Shown in pieces: positions 29,801-38,831 of a DNA stretch of 64,000 bases. The notes under the pieces were generated by a model, which saw nothing but the letters and a program-made list of their open reading frames with translations, was not told the DNA's origin and made no database searches. The position numbers were made by a program, and so were the translations under genes. Position 1 is the first letter of the stretch. Every line of letters starts with the position of its first letter. Source of the DNA: Haloarcula taiwanensis (lineage in GTDB: Archaea; Halobacteriota; Halobacteria; Halobacteriales; Haloarculaceae). The stretch covers positions 1,736,001 to 1,800,000 of the forward strand of contig CP019154.1 in NCBI GenBank assembly GCA_002844335.1. The letters are read 5' to 3'.

Positions 29801-30469
29801 ATGGATGAAACCCCGCTCCCGGAAGTGACAGCGCAGTTCGCCCGGACACTGGCACCGGCCAGCGATGCAGTCATCGAGGAGATGGACGCCAAAGCCGACC
29901 GGGAAGGATTCCCGACGGTCGGCCCCGCAGTCGGCGGGTGGCTCCGCCTCGTCGCCCGGATGGTCGACGCCGACCGCGTCTTCGAGTTCGGCTCCGGCTT
30001 CGGCTACTCGGCCTACTGGATGGCTCCAGCCGTGCCCGACAGTGGGCAGATCGTTCTGACGGAGATTGACGCCGACGAACTCGAAGACGCCCGTGAGTTC
30101 CTCGACCGCGGCGGGTTCAGCGACCGGGCAGCCTTCGAGCACGGGGACGCAATCGAAATTGTCGAGGGGTACGACGGCCCGTTCGACGTTGTGCTCATCG
30201 ACAACGAGAAACACCGATATACAGAGGCCTTCGAGGCTGTCCGGGAGAAAGTGCCGGTCGGCGGGGCCGTAGTCGCCGATAACATGATCGAGGCCGGGCC
30301 GCTGGAGTTCGAGGCAGTCCGGGCACTGCTGGACGGCGATGACATCGATGCGAACGAAACGAGTCGCGGTATCGCCGCGTATCTCGAATGCGTCGGCGAC
30401 GACCCGGAGTTCGAGACAGGGCTGTTGCCGCTAGGCGAGGGCGTTGCCGTGAGCGTCCGTATGGAGTGA
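29801..30469 (+). CDS. SAM-dependent O-methyltransferase (COMT/CCoAMT-like)
   Basis: 222 residues forming a class I Rossmann methyltransferase. Motif I is VFEFGSGFGYSAYWMA near residue 64, the acidic SAM-ribose binder is TEIDADELEDAR near 88, and DVVLIDNEKHRYTEAFE near 130 matches the metal-binding Asp region of catechol/caffeoyl-CoA O-methyltransferases. Substrate unknown. The start follows the previous gene by 50 nt. Confidence 0.88.
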   Translation: MDETPLPEVTAQFARTLAPASDAVIEEMDAKADREGFPTVGPAVGGWLRLVARMVDADRVFEFGSGFGYSAYWMAPAVPDSGQIVLTEIDADELEDAREFLDRGGFSDRAAFEHGDAIEIVEGYDGPFDVVLIDNEKHRYTEAFEAVREKVPVGGAVVADNMIEAGPLEFEAVRALLDGDDIDANETSRGIAAYLECVGDDPEFETGLLPLGEGVAVSVRME

Positions 30470-30570
30470 GCGGCACAGGACCAACACGCTCTGATTCTCG
30501 CCGACGAAAATGCGGGTGCATAGCTTATGTATGAGGCCACACAACTCAGCGGCAACGCTGGTCCTAACGA

Positions 30571-31173
30571 ATGAGTCTGATGATAGATATTCGGAAGCTC
30601 GGGTTGTTCAATCAGATGGCTAAAGAGGGCGGCAACACCGTTGCGAACCACCTCAGCCAGATGACAGGGATGGAGACGGAGATGGAGATCACGAAGATCA
30701 ACTTCATCGATATCCCGGATATCAAAACACACGTCGGCGACGAGAAGCAGATCGGTATCAGTATCGAAATGGTCGAAAAGCCCCATGGGCATATCCTGTT
30801 CCTGTTCAACGCCGCCAGTGCGAAGGACCTCGCTACTGGGATGATCGGCGATATGGGTGAGACAGACCCCAACGCGAGCGGTTTCACCGATATGGAGCGA
30901 TCAGCGATTCAGGAAATCGGCAACATAATGACCAGCGGCTTCATCGACGGCTGGGCGAACGTGCTCGATACCACCATCGACATCTCCACGCCGAACTTCA
31001 CGTTCGGCCCGGGGAGTGGAATGGTGGACCAGCTCGTCGGCGATCGGGACAACGAGATGGCGCTGATGTTCGACTCCCGCGTCCACGCACTGGAGTCCGA
31101 TATCAACGTAAAGGTGTACACGTTTCCGGAACTCGAAGAACTGGTCGACCTGATGCAGGAAATCGAAGTGTAA
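30571..31173 (+). CDS. cheC: Chemotaxis protein CheC
   Basis: 200 residues of the CheC/FliY/CheX phosphatase family. Both active-site-type helices are visible: GLFNQMAKEGGNTVANHLSQ near residue 12 and RSAIQEIGNIMTSGFIDGWA near 111, each containing the conserved N-x2-AN-type pattern. CheC dephosphorylates CheY-P and pairs with CheD. The gene is isolated here from any che or arl cluster. A TATA-like CTTATGTATG lies about 55 nt upstream. Confidence 0.9.
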   Translation: MSLMIDIRKLGLFNQMAKEGGNTVANHLSQMTGMETEMEITKINFIDIPDIKTHVGDEKQIGISIEMVEKPHGHILFLFNAASAKDLATGMIGDMGETDPNASGFTDMERSAIQEIGNIMTSGFIDGWANVLDTTIDISTPNFTFGPGSGMVDQLVGDRDNEMALMFDSRVHALESDINVKVYTFPELEELVDLMQEIEV

Positions 31174-31275
31174 GCAGGCCGTAATGATGGAGACGGCGGG
31201 CGCGACGGATGAACTCCTTGTCCTTCATAAAAGATTTAGCAGTGTTTCTTGTATCGTGGGCCCTTGCGTCATGAT

Positions 31276-32928
31276 ATGCCAGGAGGTAGCCCACAAACTC
31301 TCCGACCGTTCCTGTGGCGTGCAGAAACACTATATCCGGACACAGAGGTCGTCTCTCGTACCCACGAGGGCATCGTCCGTCACGACTACGCCGAATATGC
31401 CGAGCGGACGGCGCAGTTAGCGAACGCAATCGAGGCAGCCGGCTATGGCGACGGCGAACGACTCGGGACGTTCTGCTGGAACCACAGCCGTCACTTCGAG
31501 ACGTACTTCGGGGTGCCGGGGACCGGTGCGCAGCTACACACGATCAACCCGCTCCTGCCCGACAAACACATCCAGTATATCGTCAGCGATGCACAGGACG
31601 AACTCATCTTCGTCGACGAATCGCTCCTGCCGAAACTCGAGGGTGCCGCCGCCGATGATCCCGACTCCTTCGAAACGGTTGAGCAGTTCGTCGTGATGAG
31701 TGAGTCCGTCCCGGACACTGACCTCGATGCCGTTGCCTACGAGTCGTTCATCGCCGACCAGCCGACGGAGTACGACTGGCCCGAACTGGAGGAGGAGCGT
31801 CCTGCCGGCCTTTGTTACACATCCGGCACGACCGGGCGGCCGAAAGGCGTTGAGTACACCCAGCAGATGCTGTGGAGCCACACGATGGCGATTCAGTCGC
31901 CACAGGGGATTCCGCTCGACGACGACGACGTCGTGATGCCGGTCGTCCCGATGTTCCACGTCAACGCGTGGGGCCTCCCGTTTTCGGCAACTGCTGGCGG
32001 GGCCAAGCACGTCTACCCCGGGCCACAGCCGGAGCCGGCGGACCTCGCAAAGCTCATCGAGGAAGAGGATGTCACCGTCACGGCTGGTGTCCCGACTGTC
32101 TGGCTGGGGCTGATGGAGTACATCAAAGAGAACGATGTCGACCTCTCATCGCTTGAGCGGCTCATTGTCGGCGGAAGCGCCGCGCCGGAAGCAATGATTC
32201 GGTTCTTCGACGACCATGACGTGGAACTGGTCCACGCCTGGGGGATGACCGAGACGGCTCCGGTGGGTGCGGTAGCGTCCCTGCGGAGTGACTTGGCGGA
32301 CGCTGACTACCAGACGCAGCTAGATAAGCGGGCAAAGCAGGGGCTCGTCACGCCCGGGCTGGAGTTCCGTGTCATCGACGACGACGGCAACGAGGTCCCG
32401 CACAACGGCGAGGACTTCGGCGAACTCCACATCCGCGGCCCGTGGGTGACCACGGAGTACTTCAAGCGGCCGGAGGCAAACGAACAGGAGTTCGAGGACG
32501 GCTATCTGAAGACCGGCGACGTGGTGTCCGTCGACGAGGACGGCTACATCAAAATTGTCGACCGGGCGAAAGACGTCATCAAGAGCGGCGGGGAATGGAT
32601 CTCCTCGCTCGAACTAGAGAACGAACTGATAGCCCACGACGACGTGAACGAAGCCGCAGTCATCGGTGTCCCACACGAGCGCTGGCAGGAGCGCCCCCTC
32701 GCGATGATCGTTCCGACGGCCGACGCCGACGAGGAGACGCTCGGTGACGAACTCCGGGCGCACATCCTCGACTCCTACCCCAAGTGGTGGGTCCCGGACA
32801 ACTTCATCACCATCGACGAGGTGCCAAAGACAGCAACCGGGAAGTTCGACAAGAAGTCGCTCCGTGACGAGTACGCCGACGAATCGCTCGTTGAGGGCCG
32901 CGTCCCCGACGATGCCGCACCTGAGTGA
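31276..32928 (+). CDS. AMP-dependent acyl-CoA synthetase (fatty acid-CoA ligase)
   Basis: 550-residue ANL-superfamily enzyme. The AMP-binding signature is [15 protein letters not shown] near residue 181, followed by GWGMTETAP-type motif [12 protein letters not shown] near 330, the [19 protein letters not shown] hinge near 415 and the C-terminal catalytic lysine motif [13 protein letters not shown] near 524. It activates a medium- or long-chain carboxylic acid to its CoA thioester. The ATG at 31276 (MPGGSPQTL) is chosen since upstream codons do not resemble the family. Beta-oxidation-type company: an acyl-CoA dehydrogenase lies 0.9 kb downstream. Confidence 0.88.
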   Translation: MPGGSPQTLRPFLWRAETLYPDTEVVSRTHEGIVRHDYAEYAERTAQLANAIEAAGYGDGERLGTFCWNHSRHFETYFGVPGTGAQLHTINPLLPDKHIQYIVSDAQDELIFVDESLLPKLEGAAADDPDSFETVEQFVVMSESVPDTDLDAVAYESFIADQPTEYDWPELEEERPAGLCYTSGTTGRPKGVEYTQQMLWSHTMAIQSPQGIPLDDDDVVMPVVPMFHVNAWGLPFSATAGGAKHVYPGPQPEPADLAKLIEEEDVTVTAGVPTVWLGLMEYIKENDVDLSSLERLIVGGSAAPEAMIRFFDDHDVELVHAWGMTETAPVGAVASLRSDLADADYQTQLDKRAKQGLVTPGLEFRVIDDDGNEVPHNGEDFGELHIRGPWVTTEYFKRPEANEQEFEDGYLKTGDVVSVDEDGYIKIVDRAKDVIKSGGEWISSLELENELIAHDDVNEAAVIGVPHERWQERPLAMIVPTADADEETLGDELRAHILDSYPKWWVPDNFITIDEVPKTATGKFDKKSLRDEYADESLVEGRVPDDAAPE

Positions 32929-32943
32929 GAGAGTACGGTACAG

Positions 32944-33717
32944 TTACTGGACGCCTGCGACGAGATCCCGAACTTCGGTCCGGTAGGTGGCTGGCTGGAG
33001 GCCGAGGTCGACGTCGACTGAGACCGTGATGCCGTCGCTCAGGTCGGTTTCGACGGTCTGTGCGAAGTTCTGCGCCGGGTACGCACCCCCGGAGATGATG
33101 ACAAAATCACCGTGGTGCCAGACGGCGAACATCGCCGAGATGTCGATGTTGCTGGCCGGTATCTCGACCGCCTCATTTTCCGTCACCGCAAAAGAGATTC
33201 CCTCGAACGGGTACACAGCGGACAGTTCGACCGTTTCGGCCGTCTCACCGGTGGCGATATCGATTGTTCCCTCGCCGGATTGCTCGATGTCTGTCAGCCC
33301 CTGCGCTTCCATCTGTTGTTCGAAACTGTCGCGAGCGTTTGTTCTGACTTCCGAAAGTAGTTCCTCGCGGCCCGCGCCAGCCGGGAGATTGTCGAGGTTC
33401 GGGCTGAAATCCACTCGCGTGGCGAAAAACACGGAGAGCGCAGTCTGGACCTGGTCGAGGGTACGGCTGGCGACGCGCTCCTGTAGCTGTTCGTCGACAT
33501 ACTGGACCGTGCTGGAGACGGCCTCGACCGAAACCGGACCGTAGCTTCGGTCGAACACTGTGTCCGAGGACTGGTCCGTTCGCGTCCAGCCACCGTCTTT
33601 CAGTTGTGCTGTCGGAACGTTCGGTGGCGGTGCCTCGGCTGCAGCCAGAAACGAACACCCCGCAAGCCCGGCGGTTCCGAGGGTTGCTCCGGCGAGCAGG
33701 TAGTCTCGACGATTCAT
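32944..33717 (-). CDS. Tat-exported lipoprotein, DUF6517-like
   Basis: 257 residues. The N-terminus MNRRDYLLAGATLGTAGLAGC carries a twin-arginine signal and a lipobox (LAGC, cysteine at 21), so the mature protein is probably a lipid-anchored extracytoplasmic protein, as is common in haloarchaea. The rest is a beta-rich domain of unknown function resembling the shorter lipoprotein at 62.9 kb. The start is the ATG at 33717, because only from there does the signal make sense. It is divergent from the acyl-CoA dehydrogenase. Confidence 0.8.
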   Translation of the reverse strand: MNRRDYLLAGATLGTAGLAGCSFLAAAEAPPPNVPTAQLKDGGWTRTDQSSDTVFDRSYGPVSVEAVSSTVQYVDEQLQERVASRTLDQVQTALSVFFATRVDFSPNLDNLPAGAGREELLSEVRTNARDSFEQQMEAQGLTDIEQSGEGTIDIATGETAETVELSAVYPFEGISFAVTENEAVEIPASNIDISAMFAVWHHGDFVIISGGAYPAQNFAQTVETDLSDGITVSVDVDLGLQPATYRTEVRDLVAGVQ

Positions 33718-33843
33718 GTTCGAGGAAGGCCACAGCCATGCAAAAGCGTGCTGGCCGATTATCAGGAGTTTCCAGAAAACAACTACGACGGTGTTTGGCA
33801 GAGTTCCACGGAGTATATGAGTACACAAACCATGATATTTGCC

Positions 33844-34998
33844 ATGGACCTACTATCCGAGAAACTCGTTCCGGAGCACGCACACGAGGTCAAGGAAGAG
33901 GCTCGGGAGTTCGCCACGGAGCACATCGAACCAGTTGCAGGGGAATACTACGCGTCCGGAGAGTACCCCTGGGAAGTGCTCGAAGCGGCGACGGAGGCCG
34001 GACTCGTCGCTCAAGATATCGGCGAAGAGTGGGGTGGGAGCGGCTACGACCTCCAGCAGATGCTTGCGATGGCGGAGGAACTGTACAAAGCCGACGCAGG
34101 GATCGCGCTGACGATTCAGCTCGCTAGCTTCGGCGCAGAGATTGTCGAAGACCACGGCGCGGACTGGCAGAAAGAAGAGTTCCTCAAGCCCGTCGCCGGC
34201 GGTGACCAGCTTACTGGCCTCGCTGTCTCCGAGCCGGAGACGGGGAGCGACCTCGCCGGGATGACGACGGCCGCCGAGAAGGATGGCGACGAGTGGGTGA
34301 TCAACGGCGAAAAGTACTGGATCGGCAACGGGGTCGAGGCGGACTGGGTGACGCTGTACGCCAAGACCGGCGACGACCCGAACGACCGCTATGGGAACTA
34401 CTCGATGTTTATTGTCCCGACGGATGCCGACGGCTACCACGCCGAACACATCCCCGAGAAGATGGGCTTCCGGGCGTCCAAGCAGGCCCACATCGTGCTT
34501 GACGACTGCCGGATTCCGGAAGAGAACCTGATCGGCGTCGAAGGGGCTGGCTTCTATATGCTTGCCGAATTCTTCAATCACGGTCGCGTTGTCGTCGGCG
34601 GCCACGGCATCGGTCTCGCTGCGGCGGCCATCGAAGAAGCCTGGGAGTTCGTCCACGACCGCGAGGCCTTCGGCAAAACCGTCGACGAGTTCCAGGCTGT
34701 CCAGCACAAACTGGCCGATATGCAACTCGGCCTCCAGTCCGCCCGAGCCCTCACCTGGCACGCGGCCGAGCGCGTCGCCAATCAGGAGAACGCCGGCTAC
34801 TGGGCCGCGCTGGCAAAGACCAAGGCGACCGAGGCTGCGATGGACTGTGCGGAGAAGGGGATGCAACTCCACGGCGGCCGGTCCGTGCTAACGGAGAACC
34901 GGATCTCCCGCGTGTACCGCGACGTTCGGATTCCGGTCATCTACGAAGGAGCCAACGACATCCAGCGGAACCTCATCTACAACCAAGCCCCGATGTAA
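33844..34998 (+). CDS. Acyl-CoA dehydrogenase
   Basis: 384-residue FAD flavoenzyme that introduces an alpha-beta double bond in acyl-CoA esters. The central FAD motif LTGLAVSEPETGSDLAGM (near residue 122), the ISNG-type segment VINGEKYWIGNG (near 152) and the C-terminal RISRVYRDVRIPVIYEGAND block (near 352, with the catalytic Glu position in YEGAN) are all present. Length is typical. The start MDLLSEKLVPEH is preferred; an in-frame ATG nine codons upstream is possible. It may work with the acyl-CoA ligase upstream in fatty-acid or branched-acid breakdown. Confidence 0.92.
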   Translation: MDLLSEKLVPEHAHEVKEEAREFATEHIEPVAGEYYASGEYPWEVLEAATEAGLVAQDIGEEWGGSGYDLQQMLAMAEELYKADAGIALTIQLASFGAEIVEDHGADWQKEEFLKPVAGGDQLTGLAVSEPETGSDLAGMTTAAEKDGDEWVINGEKYWIGNGVEADWVTLYAKTGDDPNDRYGNYSMFIVPTDADGYHAEHIPEKMGFRASKQAHIVLDDCRIPEENLIGVEGAGFYMLAEFFNHGRVVVGGHGIGLAAAAIEEAWEFVHDREAFGKTVDEFQAVQHKLADMQLGLQSARALTWHAAERVANQENAGYWAALAKTKATEAAMDCAEKGMQLHGGRSVLTENRISRVYRDVRIPVIYEGANDIQRNLIYNQAPM

Positions 34999-35832
34999 CC
35001 GGTCGGTATCAGCCGACAGACACCGGTTGATTGATTGGGTCACGGACAGCGTGTTTTTCCCGGGAACACCACCCTTCGAGTGTTCTTTGGGGAATCTGAC
35101 TGGCCAGCTGTCGCTACGACGGCAGTTCACCCCTGACAGTCTCCACAGCCCGAATGTACCAACTAGACTGGTCAGTACGCTACTGTACGCGGTCTGTGTG
35201 GGTCATACTGAGCTGGTACACCACCCTACAAGTGTTCTGACATCACCACCCAGCTGACCCGACACCACTATACAAGTGTTCTATCACCACCCTGCGAGTG
35301 TTTTTAGTTCGGTTGCAACCGGACTAGAACAGTGAACACGCGTTCACACACCACCCTGCAAGTGTTCACACGGCGGTGTACAGACATCTGAAATTCCCGA
35401 AGACACCACGCTGCAAGTGTTTTATTGCGTTGTTCGGAGTCTCAACGCGTCCCCTCACACCACCGTGCAAGTGTTTCACGTACTAAGCGAGAAGACTGTA
35501 TCGGAACACCACCCTGCAAGTGTTTCAAAAAGACCGTTTTGGGCGGTTTTGCCGTCGGATCGAGGGTTCACACCACCCTGCAAGTGTTTTCGAAACGGAA
35601 TACCGTGGGGCTGTGGTAGCGAAAGAGGACACACCGGTCTGCAAGTGTTCTACACACCGCAACGGGGACCAGATGCCTGCATAGTCGCATCCAGCTTATT
35701 ATTGATTGTGGGTACACACACCACCGTGCAACTGTTCTTGTCGTCACGATATGGAGACTGCCGCTGAACACACACACACCACCGTGCAAGTGTTCTGCCG
35801 CGTGAGCCGGAAGGGGTGTGCAAAAACGTGGG
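34999..35832. other. Long intergenic region carrying the cdc6-associated repeat array
   Basis: 834 nt between the acyl-CoA dehydrogenase and the 3' end of cdc6, with no convincing ORF. It is filled by 12 copies of a 20-bp repeat (35066-35795) separated by irregular unique sequence. AT content is higher than in the flanking genes. Confidence 0.85.
35066..35795 (+). repeat. Array of 12 direct 20-bp origin-type repeats 3' of cdc6
   Basis: Consensus ACACCACCCTGCAAGTGTTT (last base T or C; position 9 C or G). Copies start at 35066, 35218, 35262, 35284, 35348, 35403, 35457, 35506, 35570, 35631, 35718 and 35776, all in the same orientation. Most differ from the consensus by 0-3 bases; the most divergent are 35066, 35262 and 35631. 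Start-to-start spacing ranges from 22 to 152 bp. The same element occurs on the other side of cdc6 (37198, 37244 and inverted at 37598), so it is most likely the binding site of this Orc1/Cdc6 protein. Confidence 0.93.
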
Positions 35833-37161
35833 CTACGTGAACTGCCAGAGGTTCTGTTGCTCATCGTCAGTGGTGTCCGGTGCCTCGAATTCAGTCGCCT
35901 CGTCTTCCAGATAGTGTTCGAGAATTCCGTTGACGTTACTCGGTACGGCATCACTGTAGGATGACTGGAGGGCGGCGTTGATGATATCGGTCGGGTCGTC
36001 GGTGACTTCGTAGATGTACTTGCGCCCGCCCTTGCGACCAAGGTTGCGCTCGGCTGAGCGGACCAGCCCCTGCATCGAAAGCTGGTCAAGGAACTCGTAG
36101 ATTTTCCGCTCAGACTTCACACGGCGGCCGCTCGACTCCGCGATAGAGGAGTAGAGGTTGTAGATCCGTTTCGTCGACGCTTCGTGTTTTGGTTCGATAA
36201 GTGCAAGCGTCGTCGCGAGATACGTTAGCGCCTGCTGTGAACTCAGGTCGTGCTCGAAGTAATCCAGCAGTTCGTCAGTCTCGATGGTGTCTGTCGCCCG
36301 CCGTGTATGGGCTTCCGTCACACCGTCTGCGCCTTCCATCCGCGCATACTCCCCGGCTTTTTCCAGAATTCGAAGCCCCTGTCGAACGTCGCCCCGTTCC
36401 TGTGCCGAGAAGGCCGCCGCAAGCGGGACGACATCTTCGCCGAGTACGTCTTCCCGGAACGCGATGTTGGCGTAGTAGCCCAGAATGTCGCGAAGTTCGG
36501 TCGCGTCGTACGGGCCAAACTTGATCTCTCGCTCGCCCAGCGTCGATTTTACCTTGGGTTCCAGCACGTCGACGAACTTGAGGTCGTTCGAGATACCGAT
36601 GAGTCCGACCTTCGCATCGGTGATCGGCGTGTTCTCGTTCGCTTCAGCCCGTGGCAGTTCGTAGAGGAAATCGTTCCGCGCGTCCGCTGGGATGTTGTCA
36701 ATCTCGTCCAGAATGATGAGGACGTTCCCACCAACAGCTTCAATCTCTTCGTAGAGAAATTCGAAGACGCTGTCAGTGCTGTAACCGCTCTCCGGGAGTT
36801 GGTTCTCAGGATCCCGGAACTCGTTGACGAGCGTGTTCACCAGTGCATACGCTGACCGGTAGTTCCGGCAGTTTATCGGCCCGACAACGGTGAGCGGGAT
36901 GTCCTCGGCCTCGGCCTTCTCCTCGAGTTTGTCCCGTACCCACTTCGTAACCGCCGTCTTTCCGACTCCTGTTGGGCCGTAGACGAAGACGTTGTTGGGG
37001 TCGTGGCCGACAATGACATCCTGAAGCGCGTTGATGTAGAACTCGATCTCCTCGTCGCGGTGAAATATCGTATCCGGCGTGAACGTGTCTTTTTTCAGCG
37101 GTTGCTTTCGTTCGAAGATTGCATCAGTCCCATCGAACGGGTTCTCGTTCACGTCGACCAT
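35833..37161 (-). CDS. cdc6: Orc1/Cdc6 family replication initiator
   Basis: 442-residue AAA+ origin-recognition protein. Walker A is YGPTGVGKTAVTKW near residue 62, Walker B is VLIILDEIDNIP near 150, and sensor 1 is LIGISNDLKF near 190. A C-terminal winged helix (about 340-420; RRVKSERKIYEFLDQLSMQG) reads DNA. I place the start at the ATG at 37161 (MVDVNENPFDG) because a TATATAAAA box at 37185-37193 is correctly spaced for a leaderless transcript beginning there; an ATG three codons upstream would lie too close. It is bracketed by its own repeat family, marking an adjacent origin. Confidence 0.95.
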   Translation of the reverse strand: MVDVNENPFDGTDAIFERKQPLKKDTFTPDTIFHRDEEIEFYINALQDVIVGHDPNNVFVYGPTGVGKTAVTKWVRDKLEEKAEAEDIPLTVVGPINCRNYRSAYALVNTLVNEFRDPENQLPESGYSTDSVFEFLYEEIEAVGGNVLIILDEIDNIPADARNDFLYELPRAEANENTPITDAKVGLIGISNDLKFVDVLEPKVKSTLGEREIKFGPYDATELRDILGYYANIAFREDVLGEDVVPLAAAFSAQERGDVRQGLRILEKAGEYARMEGADGVTEAHTRRATDTIETDELLDYFEHDLSSQQALTYLATTLALIEPKHEASTKRIYNLYSSIAESSGRRVKSERKIYEFLDQLSMQGLVRSAERNLGRKGGRKYIYEVTDDPTDIINAALQSSYSDAVPSNVNGILEHYLEDEATEFEAPDTTDDEQQNLWQFT

Positions 37162-37197
37162 GTATGCCACCTTTCGAGTGACTCTATATAAAACCAG

Positions 37198-37263
37198 TGA
37201 CCACCGTTCAAGTGTTTCAAGTGTTCCTACGTCGAACAGTCACACACCACCCTGCAAGTGTTT
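37198..37263 (+). repeat. Two direct origin repeats next to the cdc6 promoter
   Basis: Copies at 37198-37217 (a 3-mismatch variant with CCGTTCAAG) and 37244-37263 (exact consensus). An extra half-site CAAGTGTTC follows the first copy. The first copy begins only 5 nt from the cdc6 TATA box, so initiator binding could repress its own promoter. Confidence 0.85.
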
Positions 37264-37597
37264 CTCCACTCCATCTCGAAAACAGGCACGAACGGTCCGC
37301 TACGTCGAGAGCTGAGCTAACACACTTGAGTCCTGCGATTCTTGCTTCATCAATTCAGAGTAGATATAGAACTAGAATATAATTCTTATATCTTGTTGTA
37401 CATGCAATTTATACTGGTACATGTTGAATAGCGTGTTCTACAGATTTCCCACCAATAAGCCTCTCATCGCACCTAAATCACCGCATTGAGCTACTGGCCA
37501 GATCACATAATCTCAACAGACCAGAGCAATCTTGCGTCCGCTTAAATAACAAAAAAGGGGCTCCACCCCTCCCCACCCCCACCCCTGCAAATGCCAA

Positions 37598-37617
37598 GAA
37601 CACTTGCACGGTGGTGT
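37598..37617 (-). repeat. Inverted origin repeat
   Basis: Reverse-strand copy reading ACACCACCGTGCAAGTGTTC, identical to the array copy at 35776. It is the only copy found in the minus orientation and it bounds the AT-rich element on the right. Confidence 0.9.
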
Positions 37618-37770
37618 GTGTGGGTCCCAATCTGTGAGCGAGATTTGGTATAAAAACGCCCCGGCGTCTGTCTGGCATACAGTTACATTCCACAGTGAAC
37701 CGCAGACAGAACCGATCCTACCCACGACACGCGGCATCGTCTTTACTTTGTGACAGCCCGTAGACGCCGT
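37618..37770 (+). promoter_or_regulatory. Leader/promoter region of the metallo-hydrolase
   Basis: A strong TATA-like box GGTATAAAAACG at about 37648-37658 faces the downstream gene, with a second weaker element (CTTTACTT) near 37740, about 30 nt before the ATG. A 7-bp inverted repeat (CTGTCTG ... CAGACAG) lies between them. Confidence 0.5.
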
Positions 37771-38568
37771 ATGGACGATCTCACAGTAACGTTCGTCGAC
37801 CGGGGCCGCGTACAGGCTGACCGAAACTTTGTCGTCGATGGACACAGCGTTGCGACGGCCTCGAACCGCGACCCGGAACACGAGTACGAAACGTACGTCG
37901 TGTGGAACCTTGTCATCGAAACGCCCGAGTTGACCGTCCTCTGGGACACCGGCTCGCACCCGGAGGCTGGAGCCGGGTACTGGCCGACACCGCTGTATGA
38001 GGCGTTCGCGCACGTCGATGCCGCCGAGCACACTCTGCCAGCCGACCTAGAAGATGCAGGCTACAGCGTCGACGGCATCGACGCCGTCGTGATGAGCCAC
38101 CTGCACCTGGACCACGCCGGCGGCCTGCACAACTTCGCGGGAACAGACGTGCCTATCTACGTCCACCGTGACGAACTCCCATTCGCGTACTACAGTGCTA
38201 ACACCGACGAGGGTTCTATCGCCTACCTCGCCAGCGACTTCGACCGCGAGTTGAACTGGGAGGTCGTCCACGGCGACAGCCATCATCTCACCGACGGTGT
38301 CGAACTGCTGCACCTCCCCGGACACACGCCGGGACTCATGGGCGCGTTCATCGACCGGCCGGAACAGCCGCTGCTGGTCGTCGGCGACGAAGCGTACGTC
38401 GAGGCCAACTACGCCGGCCAGCCCATGGCGACGAGCCTCCTGTGGAACAACGGCGCGTGGAAGGAGAGCCTCGAACGGTGCCGCGACCGCCAGCGTGCCA
38501 CAGGGGCCGAAGTGCTGCTCGGCCACGATCTCGCGGTGTTTGAGGACGCATCCGGGACGATGGACTGA
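37771..38568 (+). CDS. Metallo-beta-lactamase-fold hydrolase (AHL-lactonase-like)
   Basis: 265 residues. The dizinc motif HxHxDH is SHLHLDHAGG at residues 109-118; further ligands are the His in LPGHTPG near 182 and the Asp in VVGDEAYV near 205, with a final His in LLGHDLAVF near 253. Overall arrangement is that of the AttM/AiiA-type lactonase branch, but many members have other substrates, so quorum quenching is not claimed. The start at MDDLTVTF is preferred over an in-frame ATG seven codons earlier. Confidence 0.85.
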   Translation: MDDLTVTFVDRGRVQADRNFVVDGHSVATASNRDPEHEYETYVVWNLVIETPELTVLWDTGSHPEAGAGYWPTPLYEAFAHVDAAEHTLPADLEDAGYSVDGIDAVVMSHLHLDHAGGLHNFAGTDVPIYVHRDELPFAYYSANTDEGSIAYLASDFDRELNWEVVHGDSHHLTDGVELLHLPGHTPGLMGAFIDRPEQPLLVVGDEAYVEANYAGQPMATSLLWNNGAWKESLERCRDRQRATGAEVLLGHDLAVFEDASGTMD

Positions 38569-38586
38569 GACACGGTTCGCGTCAAG

Positions 38587-38831
38587 TCAGTCCGAGACAG
38601 CGACGAGAGTTCGGCGTTCGCCGCCTTCGGTCGCTACGACCCACCGGTCATCGTGGCGCTCGACGACTGCCCACACGCCGAAAAACAAGTGTAACTCCAG
38701 TTCGAGACCGCTGACGCGTTCACCGGTCTCCTCGATACGGAACTCGCGTGCGTCGTGACATGTTTCCGCAAGGCTGCCGACGGGTCGGCCGTCGTGCGGA
38801 CCGCGGTGGCCAGGTCGGGGGGAGCCGTCAC
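38587..38831 (-). pseudogene. Small frameshifted or start-less gene behind the DICT gene
   Basis: The minus strand has a coding-like reading frame ending GVWAVVERHDDRWVVATEGG...AVSD, about 65 good residues (HDAREFRIEETGERV etc.), but with no ATG, GTG or TTG start in frame. A GTG overlapping the DICT stop (GTGA, 38828-38831) is in another frame and enters this frame only if a run of six C (38819-38824 region) were seven. One missing base in a homopolymer therefore explains the break: either a real frameshift mutation or a sequencing error. No family is recognised. Confidence 0.5.

Larger units (their letters stand above)
37198..37617. other. Predicted replication origin upstream of cdc6
   Basis: Gene-free region between cdc6 and the divergent hydrolase gene. 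Two direct repeat copies (37198-37217 and 37244-37263) and one inverted copy (37598-37617) face each other around an AT-rich stretch at about 37340-37440, a likely duplex-unwinding element. Beside the inverted copy lies a C-rich tract (37562-37587; G-rich on the minus strand), reminiscent of the G-string noted near haloarchaeal origins. The layout (inverted initiator sites, unwinding element, adjacent initiator gene) is the classical archaeal oriC. Function is inferred, not shown. Confidence 0.8.

Noticed and set aside
35066-35795. The repeat array as a CRISPR locus
   Set aside because: The 20-bp repeats are too short, the intervals vary from 2 to 132 bp, and no cas gene or leader is nearby. 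The same element at the cdc6 origin explains it better.
37771-38568. Firm assignment as a quorum-quenching AHL lactonase
   Set aside because: The HxHxDH fold is shared by many hydrolases; no specific substrate residues could be recognised.
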